Shown one piece after another: positions 20,791-27,828 of a stretch of 27,828 bases of DNA (position 1 is the stretch's first letter; the number at the start of each line of letters is the position of its first letter). This stretch comes from Bacteroidota bacterium (lineage in GTDB: Bacteria; Bacteroidota; Bacteroidia; Flavobacteriales; Weeksellaceae): assembly GCA_023457935.1 (NCBI GenBank), contig JAEXBA010000091.1, forward strand, positions 1 to 27,828. Reading direction: 5' to 3'. Both the position numbers and the translations under genes were made by a program. The notes beneath the pieces were generated by a model. That model was given only the letters and a program-made list of their open reading frames with translations. It made no database searches and had not been told where the DNA came from.

Positions 20791-21273
20791 CTACTTTTTC
20801 TTTTTCTTTTTTTTCTTCTTCTTTTTGTCCTTCGATTTTTCTTTTGGCTCTTTTTGATCAGTAAGTTCCGCAATAAACTCAGCAACGGCATTCTTCTCGC
20901 TAACATCCGAACTTTCCGTTTTCGTGACGGTCAGTACTTCATTTTCAGTTGGTGATGCTGTTCTATAGTTCGGATCGAGCAATGAAATCAGTTCATCTGA
21001 GGAATTGTCAAAGTAATTTTCCAGAAGACCGTTAAGAAGAAATTTCCGGTATTCTTCAACAGGAACCGTAACGCTGTATTTGAAGATCCGGCCTTCTTTG
21101 GCAGTTTTCAGAAACTGCTTCTGAACCAGAATTTTAAGATAGGTTGAAATGGTATTCTGATGAGGTTTGGGCTCCGGATGCTCCTGAATAACATCTTTCA
21201 TATAAAAAGTATCCAGTTTCCACAGAATAAGCATCAGCTGCTCCTCAGCCGGTGTAAGTAAGGTGATTTGCAT
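20791..21273 (-). CDS. BlaI/MecI/CopY-type repressor with polylysine tail
   Basis: A 160-residue protein. Winged-helix domain 1-80: LLTPAEEQLMLILWKLDTFYMKDVIQ, HQNTISTYLKILVQKQFLKTAKEGRIFKYSVTVPVEEY, with the BlaI pattern at the recognition helix. Then an acidic stretch (DELISLLDPNYRTASPTENE...) and a tail ending in KSKDKK and a run of nine more lysines. BlaI proteins repress genes and are usually cleaved by a neighbouring BlaR1/M56 sensor protease; none is present here, so derepression must be different or the protease is elsewhere. It heads the operon with the GldL-like protein and DUF4153, its likely targets. The lysine tail comes from an A-rich tract prone to slippage. Confidence 0.88.
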   Translation of the reverse strand: MQITLLTPAEEQLMLILWKLDTFYMKDVIQEHPEPKPHQNTISTYLKILVQKQFLKTAKEGRIFKYSVTVPVEEYRKFLLNGLLENYFDNSSDELISLLDPNYRTASPTENEVLTVTKTESSDVSEKNAVAEFIAELTDQKEPKEKSKDKKKKKKKKKKK

Positions 21274-21319
21274 AAATGATTTTTTTTAGATTCCGGATTT
21301 CTGTTCTGAAACGGAACTT

Positions 21320-21913
21320 CTAACCGAAATTTGTATAAAGATAAACAAAAGAAACCACAACCGCGATAGCAAACCCGGCGATAACTTCCTTGGGCGAATG
21401 CCGGTTGAGCATTACCCGCGTTAAGCCCACCACAAATGAAATGAACAGCCAGATTAAACCGAGTACAGGATTCAGCACAAAAAAAAGAGCGGAAACAAAT
21501 ACGTTGAATGCAGTGTGCATCGAACTTTTGATGAAATAATTGCTCAGCTGCATCATAATCAGCAGAACCAGTATAAAGACCATCACCAGATCAATTTTAC
21601 CGTTTACGAAATAATCATAGGCCAGAAAGCCCGCGAACATCATCCCGATAAAATTGTAAAGACTCTTACGCTGAACACGGTTTGAGACATCCATATTGGT
21701 ATAGCGCCCGGTTTTCACATTCCATACAATCCAGCCGGCAACAGGCAGTATAAGTATCAGCAGAATCGGCAGGAATACGGAAACAGTTTCCTTAAAAGTA
21801 TAGTTTCTTACACTGAAAATGATAAAATAAATCAGCAGGGAAGTCAGCGGATTAAAAAAATCGGATATCAGCCGGGCTGTTTTAAGGAGCGTTGGATTTT
21901 TAGTTTTCAGCAT
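21320..21913 (-). CDS. PAP2-superfamily membrane protein (possible lipid phosphatase)
   Basis: A 197-residue integral membrane protein with about six helices. PAP2-like motif 2 is seen as KSSMHTAF (SGH in classical members), and motif 3 as TRVMLNRHSPKEVIAG (R, H and an acidic residue). Motif 1 (KxxxxxxRP) is degenerate (NRVQRK). Classical PAP2 enzymes dephosphorylate phosphatidate or undecaprenyl pyrophosphate; with these changes activity is not assured. Own -7 box at 21931-21938; not part of the BlaI operon, which starts 46 bp downstream. Confidence 0.8.
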   Translation of the reverse strand: MLKTKNPTLLKTARLISDFFNPLTSLLIYFIIFSVRNYTFKETVSVFLPILLILILPVAGWIVWNVKTGRYTNMDVSNRVQRKSLYNFIGMMFAGFLAYDYFVNGKIDLVMVFILVLLIMMQLSNYFIKSSMHTAFNVFVSALFFVLNPVLGLIWLFISFVVGLTRVMLNRHSPKEVIAGFAIAVVVSFVYLYTNFG

Positions 21914-21930
21914 ACAGAATATTAAACTCC

Positions 21931-21938
21931 CAAAAATA
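21931..21938 (-). promoter_or_regulatory. -7 box of the PAP2 gene
   Basis: The minus strand reads TATTTTTG, an exact TAnnTTTG, 17 bp before the ATG. Confidence 0.55.
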
Positions 21939-22006
21939 TGAATTTATGTAAAACTCTGTACTGCATATTTTTAGCTTTATGTCGGTTTCAGAACAAAGAT
22001 TTTTCC

Positions 22007-22014
22007 TATTTTTG
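22007..22014 (+). promoter_or_regulatory. -7 box of pdhA
   Basis: TATTTTTG, an exact match, 20 bp before the ATG at 22035. At the -33 position the sequence is GGTTTC instead of TTG. Confidence 0.6.
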
Positions 22015-22034
22015 CTGAATAATTTCAATTGTTT

Positions 22035-23036
22035 ATGAAGGAATTTTCCAAAGAAGTTTACCTGAAGTGGTATGCTGATATGACAATGTGGAGAAGGTTT
22101 GAAGACAAATGCCGTTCTCTTTACCTGAAACAGAAAATCAGAGGTTTTTTACATTTATATAACGGTCAGGAAGCAATTCCGGCCGGTTTTACACACGCAA
22201 TGGATCTTTCCAAAGATTCGATGATCACGGCGTACAGATGCCATATTCATCCAATGGCGATGGGTGTGGATCCTCGCAGAATTATGGCTGAACTTTGTGG
22301 TAAAGCAACCGGAACTTCCGGCGGAATGGGTGGTTCTATGCACATTTTCAGTAAAGAACACCGTTTTTATGGCGGACACGGTATTGTGGGCGGACAGATT
22401 CCTTTGGGAGCCGGTATCGCTTTTGCTGATAAATATTTCGACAGAAAAGCAGTGAACATCTGTTTCTTCGGTGACGGCGCTGCAAGACAGGGATCGCTTC
22501 ATGAAACTTTCAATATGGCGATGAACTGGAAGTTACCTGTAGTTTTCGTAGTGGAGAATAACCAGTACGCAATGGGAACTTCCGTAAAAAGAACAGCCAA
22601 TCACGAAGATATCTATAAACTTGGTTTAGGTTATGAAATGCCTTGCATGCCGGTAGATGCAATGGATCCTGAAAAAGTGGCGGAAGTGGCTTACGAAGCG
22701 ATAGAAAGAGCTAGAAGAGGCGACGGACCGACTTTTATTGAAGCCAGAACCTACCGTTACAGAGGACATTCAATGTCTGATGCGGAACCATACAGAACCA
22801 AGGAAGAAGTGGAAATGCACAAGCAGGACGACCCGATTCATTTACTGAAAGAAAGAATTCTTGAGAAAGGATGGGCAACAGAGGCAGAACTGGAAGAAAC
22901 AGATAATAATTCCAGAGCATTTGTTGAAGAATGTATAGAATTCATGGAAAATTCTCCATATCCGGATCCGGAAAAAGTATACGAATATGTATACGCACAG
23001 GAAGATTATCCGTTCCTTGACAAATTAGAAAACTAA
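22035..23036 (+). CDS. pdhA: Pyruvate dehydrogenase E1 component, alpha subunit
   Basis: A 333-residue thiamine-diphosphate enzyme subunit; with E1 beta it decarboxylates pyruvate and acetylates the E2 lipoyl group. Visible: HLYNGQEAIPAGF (39-52), ITAYRCHIHPMAMG, GMGGSMHIF (97-105), TPP/Mg motif GDG at 146-148 through ENN at 174-176, and the mobile loop YRYRGHSMSDAEPYRT. The ATG at 22035 follows the -7 box; the TTG at 22029 is less likely. E2 follows; the E1 beta gene is not adjacent and must be elsewhere, an arrangement I recall from other Flavobacteriia. A heptamer array fills the gap to E2. Confidence 0.96.
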   Translation: MKEFSKEVYLKWYADMTMWRRFEDKCRSLYLKQKIRGFLHLYNGQEAIPAGFTHAMDLSKDSMITAYRCHIHPMAMGVDPRRIMAELCGKATGTSGGMGGSMHIFSKEHRFYGGHGIVGGQIPLGAGIAFADKYFDRKAVNICFFGDGAARQGSLHETFNMAMNWKLPVVFVVENNQYAMGTSVKRTANHEDIYKLGLGYEMPCMPVDAMDPEKVAEVAYEAIERARRGDGPTFIEARTYRYRGHSMSDAEPYRTKEEVEMHKQDDPIHLLKERILEKGWATEAELEETDNNSRAFVEECIEFMENSPYPDPEKVYEYVYAQEDYPFLDKLEN

Positions 23037-23047
23037 AAAATTATTTA

Positions 23048-23117
23048 TTTGAAATTTGATGTTTGAAATTTGAAATTCACTGAATCTCAAATCTCAAATC
23101 TCGAATCTCGAATCTCA
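23048..23117. repeat. Ten-unit heptamer array between pdhA and E2
   Basis: Exactly 70 bp: TTTGAAA, TTTGATG, TTTGAAA, TTTGAAA, TTCACTG, AATCTCA, AATCTCA, AATCTCG, AATCTCG, AATCTCA. The second half is the inverted counterpart of the first (TGAGATT on the other strand), so it folds around TTCACTGAA, best on the minus strand. Its length, unit number and head-to-head design equal the array in copA, though the unit sequence differs. It lies in the transcript between the two genes. Confidence 0.85.
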
Positions 23118-23132
23118 AATCAATATAAATTT

Positions 23133-24839
23133 ATGGCAGAAGTAATTACAATGCCCCGTCTTTCGGACACAATGACGGAAGGAAAAGTGGCGAAGTGGCA
23201 CAAGAAAGTGGGAGATACCGTAAAAGAGGGAGATATTTTAGCAGAAATTGAAACCGATAAAGCTGTTCAGGATTTCGAATCCGAAATGAACGGAGTTTTA
23301 CTTCACATCGGTGTTGAAGAAAATGGTTCTGCGCCTGTAGACAGCGTTTTGGCAATCATTGGACAGGAAGGTGAAGATATTTCCGCCCTGAAAGGTGGAA
23401 ACAGCGCACCGGCAACTGAAACGAAAGCTGAGAATGAGGAAGCTTCAAAAGAAGGCGTTCCGGAAGAATTCAAAACGGAAAATGAAAATACGGCAGTGGA
23501 AACCGCTGAACCTGTTGAAAAAGAAAGCTCTTCCGCTTCCGGCGATACAGAATCTGCTGAGGTTCCGGAAGGCGTCGAAGTCATCAACATGCCGCGACTT
23601 TCCGATACAATGACAGAAGGAAAAGTAGCAAAATGGAATAAAAATGTAGGCGATCAGGTAAAAGAAGGCGATATCATCGCTGAAATTGAAACTGATAAAG
23701 CCGTGCAGGACTTTGAATCCGAATTCAACGGTGTTCTTTTGCATCAGGGAGTTGCAGAAGGTGAAGCCACACCGGTGGATAAAATTTTAGCAATTATCGG
23801 TCCTGCAGGAACTGATGTTTCCGGATTGATCTCCGGAGGCGGAGCCAAAAAATCCAAACCGCAGCCACAGGAAGAAAACAAAACTGAAGAAAAAGCACAG
23901 CCCGAAGAAAACACAGCGGCCTCGGCTTCTGAAAATACCGAGTCGGACGACCGCGTTCACATTTCACCTTTGGCCAGAAAAATGGCTCAGGAAAAAGGAA
24001 TCGACGTGAACTCGCTTCAGGGAACCGGCGAAAACGGGCGTATTGTAAAGAAAGATATTGAAAATTATCAGCCGGGCTCAGCAAAACCCGCAGCAGTTAC
24101 GGCTTCATCAGACGCTCCGGCTCCGAAAGCAGTTCAGCCGGCAATGAATTTTGTTCAGGGTGAAGATTCTGAAACACCAAACTCTCAGGTAAGAAATATC
24201 ATTGCGAAACGTCTTGCTGAAAGTAAATTTACGGCGCCGCACTATTATCTGATGGTGGAAATCAATATGGATAAGGCGATTCAGGCAAGAACAGAAATCA
24301 ATTCTCTTCCGGATACCAAGATTTCCTATAACGATATGATCATCAAAGCAACCGCAATGGCTTTGAGAAAGCACCCGCAGGTAAATTCTTCATGGGGCGG
24401 CGATAAGATTGTTCATCACGGCAACATCAACGTTGGTGTAGCGGTAGCGATTCCGGACGGATTGGTTGTTCCGGTACTGAAAAATACTGATCAGATGAAC
24501 TACCTGCAGATTTCTGCAGCTGTGAAGGATATGGCTTCCAGAGCGAAATCAAAAGGTTTAAAAGCTAATGAAATGGAAGGTTCAACATTCTCTGTATCCA
24601 ATTTGGGAATGTTCGGCATTGAAACTTTCACGTCCATCATCAATCAGCCAAACTCCGCAATCCTTTCAGTAGGGGCGATTATTGAGAAGCCAATTGTTAA
24701 AGACGGACAGATTGTAGTAGGAAACACCATGAAACTTTCGCTTGCGTGTGACCACAGAGTGGTGGACGGTGCAACGGGAGCAGAATTCCTTCAGACATTA
24801 AGAACCTATCTTGAGCAGCCGCTTACGTTGCTGCTGTAA
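23133..24839 (+). CDS. pdhC: Pyruvate dehydrogenase E2 (dihydrolipoamide acetyltransferase) with two lipoyl domains
   Basis: A 568-residue core enzyme of the pyruvate dehydrogenase complex that transfers acetyl groups to CoA. Lipoyl domain 1 (about 1-77) with K43 and lipoyl domain 2 (about 147-222) with K188, each in ETDKAVQDFESE; acidic Glu/Ala/Pro linkers; E1/E3-binding domain 275-310 (HISPLARKMAQEKGIDVNSLQGTG); catalytic domain to the end with H541 and D545 in ACDHRVVDG. The two lipoyl domains are very similar, an internal duplication. The frame opens upstream to a TTG at 23070, but those codons are the heptamer array; the ATG at 23133 (MAEVITMPRLSD) is right. Probably transcribed with pdhA; ends at a strong terminator. 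Some annotations call this gene aceF or pdhB. Confidence 0.96.
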   Translation: MAEVITMPRLSDTMTEGKVAKWHKKVGDTVKEGDILAEIETDKAVQDFESEMNGVLLHIGVEENGSAPVDSVLAIIGQEGEDISALKGGNSAPATETKAENEEASKEGVPEEFKTENENTAVETAEPVEKESSSASGDTESAEVPEGVEVINMPRLSDTMTEGKVAKWNKNVGDQVKEGDIIAEIETDKAVQDFESEFNGVLLHQGVAEGEATPVDKILAIIGPAGTDVSGLISGGGAKKSKPQPQEENKTEEKAQPEENTAASASENTESDDRVHISPLARKMAQEKGIDVNSLQGTGENGRIVKKDIENYQPGSAKPAAVTASSDAPAPKAVQPAMNFVQGEDSETPNSQVRNIIAKRLAESKFTAPHYYLMVEINMDKAIQARTEINSLPDTKISYNDMIIKATAMALRKHPQVNSSWGGDKIVHHGNINVGVAVAIPDGLVVPVLKNTDQMNYLQISAAVKDMASRAKSKGLKANEMEGSTFSVSNLGMFGIETFTSIINQPNSAILSVGAIIEKPIVKDGQIVVGNTMKLSLACDHRVVDGATGAEFLQTLRTYLEQPLTLLL

Positions 24840-24858
24840 AAGCTTATTAACTCAATAT

Positions 24859-24890
24859 AAAGTCCTTTCAATTTTTGGAGGGACTTTTTT
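24859..24890 (+). terminator. Terminator of the pyruvate dehydrogenase genes
   Basis: Thirteen-base stem (AAAGTCCTTTCAA with TTGGAGGGACTTT, two G-U pairs), loop TTT, followed by T residues, 19 bp after the E2 stop. Confidence 0.85.
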
Positions 24891-24983
24891 ATGCAGAAAC
24901 CTGAAATTTAATTTTATGTACTATTTCGCAAACAGGAGAGTTAAAAAATAAGAATATAGAAGCCAAATTCAATTGCAAATCGT

Positions 24984-24991
24984 TATTTTTG
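24984..24991 (+). promoter_or_regulatory. -7 box of the lolD-like gene
   Basis: TATTTTTG, an exact match, ends only 5 nt before the ATG at 24997. The transcript would start at or next to the ATG, i.e. leaderless or nearly so. Confidence 0.55.
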
Positions 24992-24996
24992 ACGCT

Positions 24997-25662
24997 ATGA
25001 TCAGAGCAAAGAATATTCACAAATTCTACGGTGACCTTGAGGTTTTGAAAGGCGTGGATGTACATATAAAAGAAGGGGAAGTAGTATCGATTGTCGGGGA
25101 ATCCGGCGCAGGGAAATCAACCCTGCTTCAGATTTTGGGAACGCTGGATTCACCATCAAGTCCGGAGAAGTATCAGACCGAAATTTTGCTGGACGGACAG
25201 TCTTTTGTGAACATGAATGATAGGGAACTCTCCAAATTCCGAAACAAGCATATTGGCTTCGTATTTCAGTTTCATCAGCTGTTGCCGGAGTTCACGGCAC
25301 TGGAAAATGTGCTGCTGCCAACAAGGATTTCCGGGAAAAGCGAAAACGAATCTCTGGAAAAGGCCTACTCGCTTTTTGAAGATCTGAAAATTGCCCAACG
25401 CCTGCACCATAAACCGAATGAACTTTCCGGAGGGGAAGCCCAGCGTGTCGCAGTAGCACGCGCACTCATCAATTCACCGAAAATCATTTATGCTGATGAA
25501 CCGACAGGAAATCTCGATTCCAGAAATGCGGACGACCTTCACCAGCTTTTTTTCGACCTTCGGGACAAGTACAACCAGACTTTTGTTATTGTAACGCACA
25601 ATCCCGGACTGGCTGAAATAACCGACCGGAAACTGGTGATGAAAGACGGACTTATTCTCTAG
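24997..25662 (+). CDS. lolD: LolD-like ABC transporter ATPase
   Basis: A 221-residue ATP-binding subunit of the MacB/LolD/FtsE type. Walker A GESGAGKS (34-41), Q-loop FVFQFHQLLPEFTALENVLLP, signature LSGGEAQRVAVARAL, Walker B IIYADEPTGNLD, H-loop IVTHNPGL. In LolCDE it powers release of lipoproteins from the inner membrane for outer-membrane delivery. No permease gene is adjacent; in Flavobacteria the permease (LolC/E-like) is often elsewhere. The TTG at 24973 in the same frame lies before the promoter, so the ATG at 24997 is used. The next gene starts 8 bp after its stop. A different ABC exporter role cannot be excluded. Confidence 0.88.
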   Translation: MIRAKNIHKFYGDLEVLKGVDVHIKEGEVVSIVGESGAGKSTLLQILGTLDSPSSPEKYQTEILLDGQSFVNMNDRELSKFRNKHIGFVFQFHQLLPEFTALENVLLPTRISGKSENESLEKAYSLFEDLKIAQRLHHKPNELSGGEAQRVAVARALINSPKIIYADEPTGNLDSRNADDLHQLFFDLRDKYNQTFVIVTHNPGLAEITDRKLVMKDGLIL

Positions 25663-25670
25663 AAAATTCC

Positions 25671-26237
25671 ATGCGACCTACACTTGTTCTCTTCTTGCTT
25701 TTCATATTTTTTCTTCCCAAATGCCAGGAATCAACGGCTCTTCGGAAAGAAAAGATTGAGGAAGTACGAAACTTTGTGAAAGACAGTAAGTACAGTCAGG
25801 AAATAGCAATATTCATCAATTTCAGGATTCCTTCGGGTAAGTTCCGGTTTTTTATTTACGACCTTAAAAATAACCGCGTTCTTGATAAAGGTATTGTTGC
25901 ACACGGATCAGTCTCGGTTATCAAAAACTCAAAACAGCTCAAATTCAGCAATAAAGAAGGATCTTATCAAAGTTCTCTGGGTAAATATGAAATCGGAGAA
26001 TCATACTTCGGAAGTTTCGGTAAGTCTTACCGGCTGAAAGGTTTGGACAGCAGCAATTCGCTTGCGGTAAAGCGGGCAATTGTGCTTCATTCATATAACT
26101 GTATAAAAGATGTTGAATCGGCACAGCCAGCCTGCCTGAGTTTGGGTTGCCCGATGCTTTCGCTCAAATTTTTCAAAAAAACAGCCGGTTATATTGATTC
26201 TTCCAAAAAACCGGTGATTCTGTTTGCATTTTACTAA
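25671..26237 (+). CDS. YkuD_2-type murein L,D-transpeptidase-like exported protein
   Basis: A 188-residue exported protein. Residues 1-18 form a hydrophobic signal (PTLVLFLLFIFFLPKC); C18 could be a lipoprotein cysteine though LPKC is not a classical lipobox. The catalytic region fits the L,D-transpeptidase catalytic-domain family: GSYQSSLGKYEIGESYFGSFGKSYRLKGLD, then H140 (IVLHSY) and C160 in CLSLGCPML, the SxGC nucleophile. Such enzymes form or edit L,D cross-links in peptidoglycan or attach proteins to it. Placed 8 bp after lolD, so probably one transcript: lipoprotein delivery and cell-wall work share the envelope. Confidence 0.85.
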   Translation: MRPTLVLFLLFIFFLPKCQESTALRKEKIEEVRNFVKDSKYSQEIAIFINFRIPSGKFRFFIYDLKNNRVLDKGIVAHGSVSVIKNSKQLKFSNKEGSYQSSLGKYEIGESYFGSFGKSYRLKGLDSSNSLAVKRAIVLHSYNCIKDVESAQPACLSLGCPMLSLKFFKKTAGYIDSSKKPVILFAFY

Positions 26238-26261
26238 CTTTGAAGTTAGACTTTGATCAAA
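26234..26261 (+). promoter_or_regulatory. radC promoter embedded in a palindrome
   Basis: TAACTTTG at 26235-26242 is an exact -7 box that starts on the stop codon of the preceding gene. It is part of the perfect inverted repeat CTAACTT-TG-AAGTTAG (26234-26249), and a second palindrome, TTTGATCAAA, follows at 26252-26261. A regulator could bind here. Confidence 0.45.
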
Positions 26262-26283
26262 ACAAAAAAACGAAGAACCCGAA

Positions 26284-26961
26284 ATGTCCCTGAAATTGCT
26301 TGCAGAAGACGACCGGCCAAGAGAAAAATTCCTGCTTAAGGGCAAGAATTCACTTTCGGATGCAGAGCTTCTGGCAATAATCCTCGGTTCCGGAAGCCGC
26401 GATGAAAGCGCTGTGGAACTCGCAAGGAAAATTTTGAAATCGGTCGACCAAAACTGGCATCAGCTCAGCAAGCTTACTGTAAAAGATTTAATGAAATTTA
26501 AAGGTGTAGGCGAAGCTAAAGCAGTTTCGGTAGCGGCTGCTCTTGAAATCGGAAGCAGAAGGGCAGGCCAGGAAGTTCGTGAACTGGCGAAAATCAACTC
26601 ACCGAAAGAATGTTTTCAGTTTTTCCGTCCTTATATTGGTGATCTTCAGACGGAAGAATTCTGGGCCATTTTCGTGAATCAGAATTCAAAAATCCTTCAT
26701 TTTACGCGTTTGACTTCAGGAGGAATTTCTTCTTCAATCGTTGATGTCAGAATTTTGTTCAGAACCGCTCTGGAACATTTTGCAACCGGTTTTTTTGTTG
26801 CGCACAACCATCCGTCCGGAAATCTGAAACCAAGCGAGGAAGACCGCCGCATCACTGAGCAGCTGGATGAAGCAGGCAAACTGCTGAATATAAAACTGAT
26901 TGATCACCTGATTATCACTCAAAACGCTTATTACAGCTTTTCTGAAGAAGGAATTTTATGA
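26284..26961 (+). CDS. radC: RadC family JAMM/MPN+ protein
   Basis: A 225-residue protein. N-terminal UPF0758 domain with helix-hairpin-helix (about 64-84, LTVKDLMKFKGVGEAKAVSVAAA), then the RadC MPN+ domain 103-225. Metal ligands are H174, H176 and D187 in VAHNHPSGNLKPSEEDRRIT, the JAMM motif of zinc metalloproteases and deubiquitinases. RadC was once linked to DNA repair, but its true biochemical role is unsettled. Length (about 225) is typical. Overlaps the next gene by 4 bp (ATGA). Confidence 0.95.
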   Translation: MSLKLLAEDDRPREKFLLKGKNSLSDAELLAIILGSGSRDESAVELARKILKSVDQNWHQLSKLTVKDLMKFKGVGEAKAVSVAAALEIGSRRAGQEVRELAKINSPKECFQFFRPYIGDLQTEEFWAIFVNQNSKILHFTRLTSGGISSSIVDVRILFRTALEHFATGFFVAHNHPSGNLKPSEEDRRITEQLDEAGKLLNIKLIDHLIITQNAYYSFSEEGIL

Positions 26962-27821
26962 TCCGCAGAGTACGATACCAAGACATTGATTTCGAAAAAT
27001 ATAGGTTCTGTCTGGAAAATTCAGCACAGAAAAATTTTTATGCCCAAAAGGAAATTCTGGATCAGCTGAGCGGAAACTGGGAAATCCTGGTTCTTAATGA
27101 TTACGAAGCGGTTATGCCGGTTCATTTAAAGAAAAAGTTTGGACTGAACATTGTCATTATGCCATTATTTTGTCAACAGTTAGGCATTTTTTCCACAGTT
27201 GACGATCCAGCGATTAATCAGCATTTCTATCAATTTCTCAACGGCAAATACCGCGTCTTCAATTATTCATTTAATGAAAACAACCGCTTTGAAACGAAAA
27301 TAAGATTGAAGAAGAATTATATAATAGACAGATCGGAGTACAAAGCATTGCGGAAATCTTATTTCAAAGGCCGTAAGTCGACGGTAAAGACTGCGCAGAA
27401 TCATTCCTTCCTTGAGCTTGATTATGATGATAGTATTCGTGAATACATTTCAAAATTCCGGAAAGGTCTTGACAAAGAAGGGGATTACCGACTATTCCTG
27501 AATTATCTGCAGTTCCTCAATAATAAGAAAATGCTGTTATTATGCGGAAGTTTTCTTGAAGAAGAATTAACAAGCCTCGCTGTTGTTGTGGAAACCGAAA
27601 ACGAACTCTTTCTGCTTGCGCTGATCAACAATACGGAAATGAAAGACCACAACGGTGCCTCTTATCTAATTGACCAGATCATTCAGAAAAACATCCCGTT
27701 GAAGTCTGTGAATTTCATGGGAAGCTCAATCCGGGGAATCGAGATTTTCTTTAAGAGTTTCGGTGCCGGCAACCGGCCGTTTCCTGTCATCCAGAATTCA
27801 GTCCGGCAGCTCCTTTTTTAA
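26958..27821 (+). CDS. FemAB/GNAT-like acyltransferase-fold protein
   Basis: A 287-residue cytosolic protein. Residues 1-110 (MIRRVRYQDIDFEKYRFCLENSAQKNFYAQKEILDQLSGNWEILVLNDYEAVMPVHLKKKFGLNIVIMPLFCQQLGIF) and the C-terminal half (GSFLEEELTSLAVVVETENELFLLALINNTEMKDHNGASYLIDQIIQ ... VNFMGSSIRGIEIFFKSFGAGNRPF) look like two GNAT halves as in FemAB proteins. These use aminoacyl-tRNA or acyl-CoA donors; the substrate is unknown. The final strand-helix region resembles the lipid II/acyl-donor binding half. Translationally coupled to radC. It ends 7 bp before the window edge. Confidence 0.75.
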   Translation: MIRRVRYQDIDFEKYRFCLENSAQKNFYAQKEILDQLSGNWEILVLNDYEAVMPVHLKKKFGLNIVIMPLFCQQLGIFSTVDDPAINQHFYQFLNGKYRVFNYSFNENNRFETKIRLKKNYIIDRSEYKALRKSYFKGRKSTVKTAQNHSFLELDYDDSIREYISKFRKGLDKEGDYRLFLNYLQFLNNKKMLLLCGSFLEEELTSLAVVVETENELFLLALINNTEMKDHNGASYLIDQIIQKNIPLKSVNFMGSSIRGIEIFFKSFGAGNRPFPVIQNSVRQLLF

Positions 27822-27828
27822 TGGAATA

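Noticed and set aside
23048..23117. CRISPR array
   Set aside because: Units are seven bases and directly adjacent, with no spacers, and the two halves are inverted. The same holds for 14882-14951.
23070..23132. N-terminal extension of E2 from a TTG
   Set aside because: Those codons are the heptamer repeat array; the lipoyl domain begins right after the ATG at 23133.
23303..24374. Minus-strand frames of 88-99 codons within the E2 gene
   Set aside because: They are shadows of lipoyl, binding and catalytic domains read on the other strand.

Overview
The window looks like the chromosome of a Flavobacteriia member, most likely the Chryseobacterium/Kaistella group (Weeksellaceae). The reasons are AT-rich DNA, many promoters with the Bacteroidetes -7 box TAnnTTTG (often with a TTG 17-23 bp upstream), hardly any Shine-Dalgarno sequences, and families such as DUF4153, DUF6157, a GldL-like small protein and an adjacent pdhA-pdhC pair. 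I see no rRNA, tRNA, CRISPR array, transposase, integrase or phage gene. It reads as ordinary core and accessory chromosome with unusual repeat and regulatory structure.

Layout. 1-4000: two tandem terminators, a TPR protein, a MATE exporter, an NtrC-like regulator without a DNA-binding domain, and yggS. 4042-6569: a four-gene operon (small unknown protein, seven-helix membrane protein, NarX-like histidine kinase, NarL-like response regulator). 6570-6860: about 300 bp without a protein gene that appears to hold two short transcription units, the second a good small-RNA candidate. 6870-9235: a minus-strand operon (sirtuin, unknown, DUF72, unknown). 9239-12687: a stress cluster (PfpI/DJ-1 protein, large HPII-type catalase, DUF892 ferritin-like protein), each gene separated by an intrinsic terminator. 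12759-16586: copper handling (CopA with four N-terminal metal-binding modules, an HMA-AraC fusion regulator, a hotdog thioesterase). 16615-21938: small membrane proteins, DUF6157, an aldo/keto reductase, a BlaI-like/GldL-like/DUF4153 operon and a PAP2 protein. 22007-24890: pyruvate dehydrogenase E1 alpha and E2. 24984-27821: LolD-like ATPase, L,D-transpeptidase-like protein, RadC and a FemAB/GNAT-like protein.

Most interesting. (1) A 13-bp motif, AGGGTGTTTTTCC, occurs three times. Each copy begins 37 or 38 bp before a -7-type box: once ahead of the two-component operon and twice behind it, ahead of the two short transcription units. This is what a binding site for the operon's own response regulator would look like, and it suggests a small regulon with one or two small RNAs. 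(2) Heptanucleotide-repeat arrays, two of exactly 70 bp in head-to-head halves, lie in and between genes. In CopA all three linkers between the N-terminal metal-binding modules are made of repeat DNA (a REP-like palindrome, a decayed heptamer array and a ten-unit heptamer array), translated in frame. (3) The regulator upstream of copA joins an HMA-type CxxC metal domain to an AraC DNA-binding domain.
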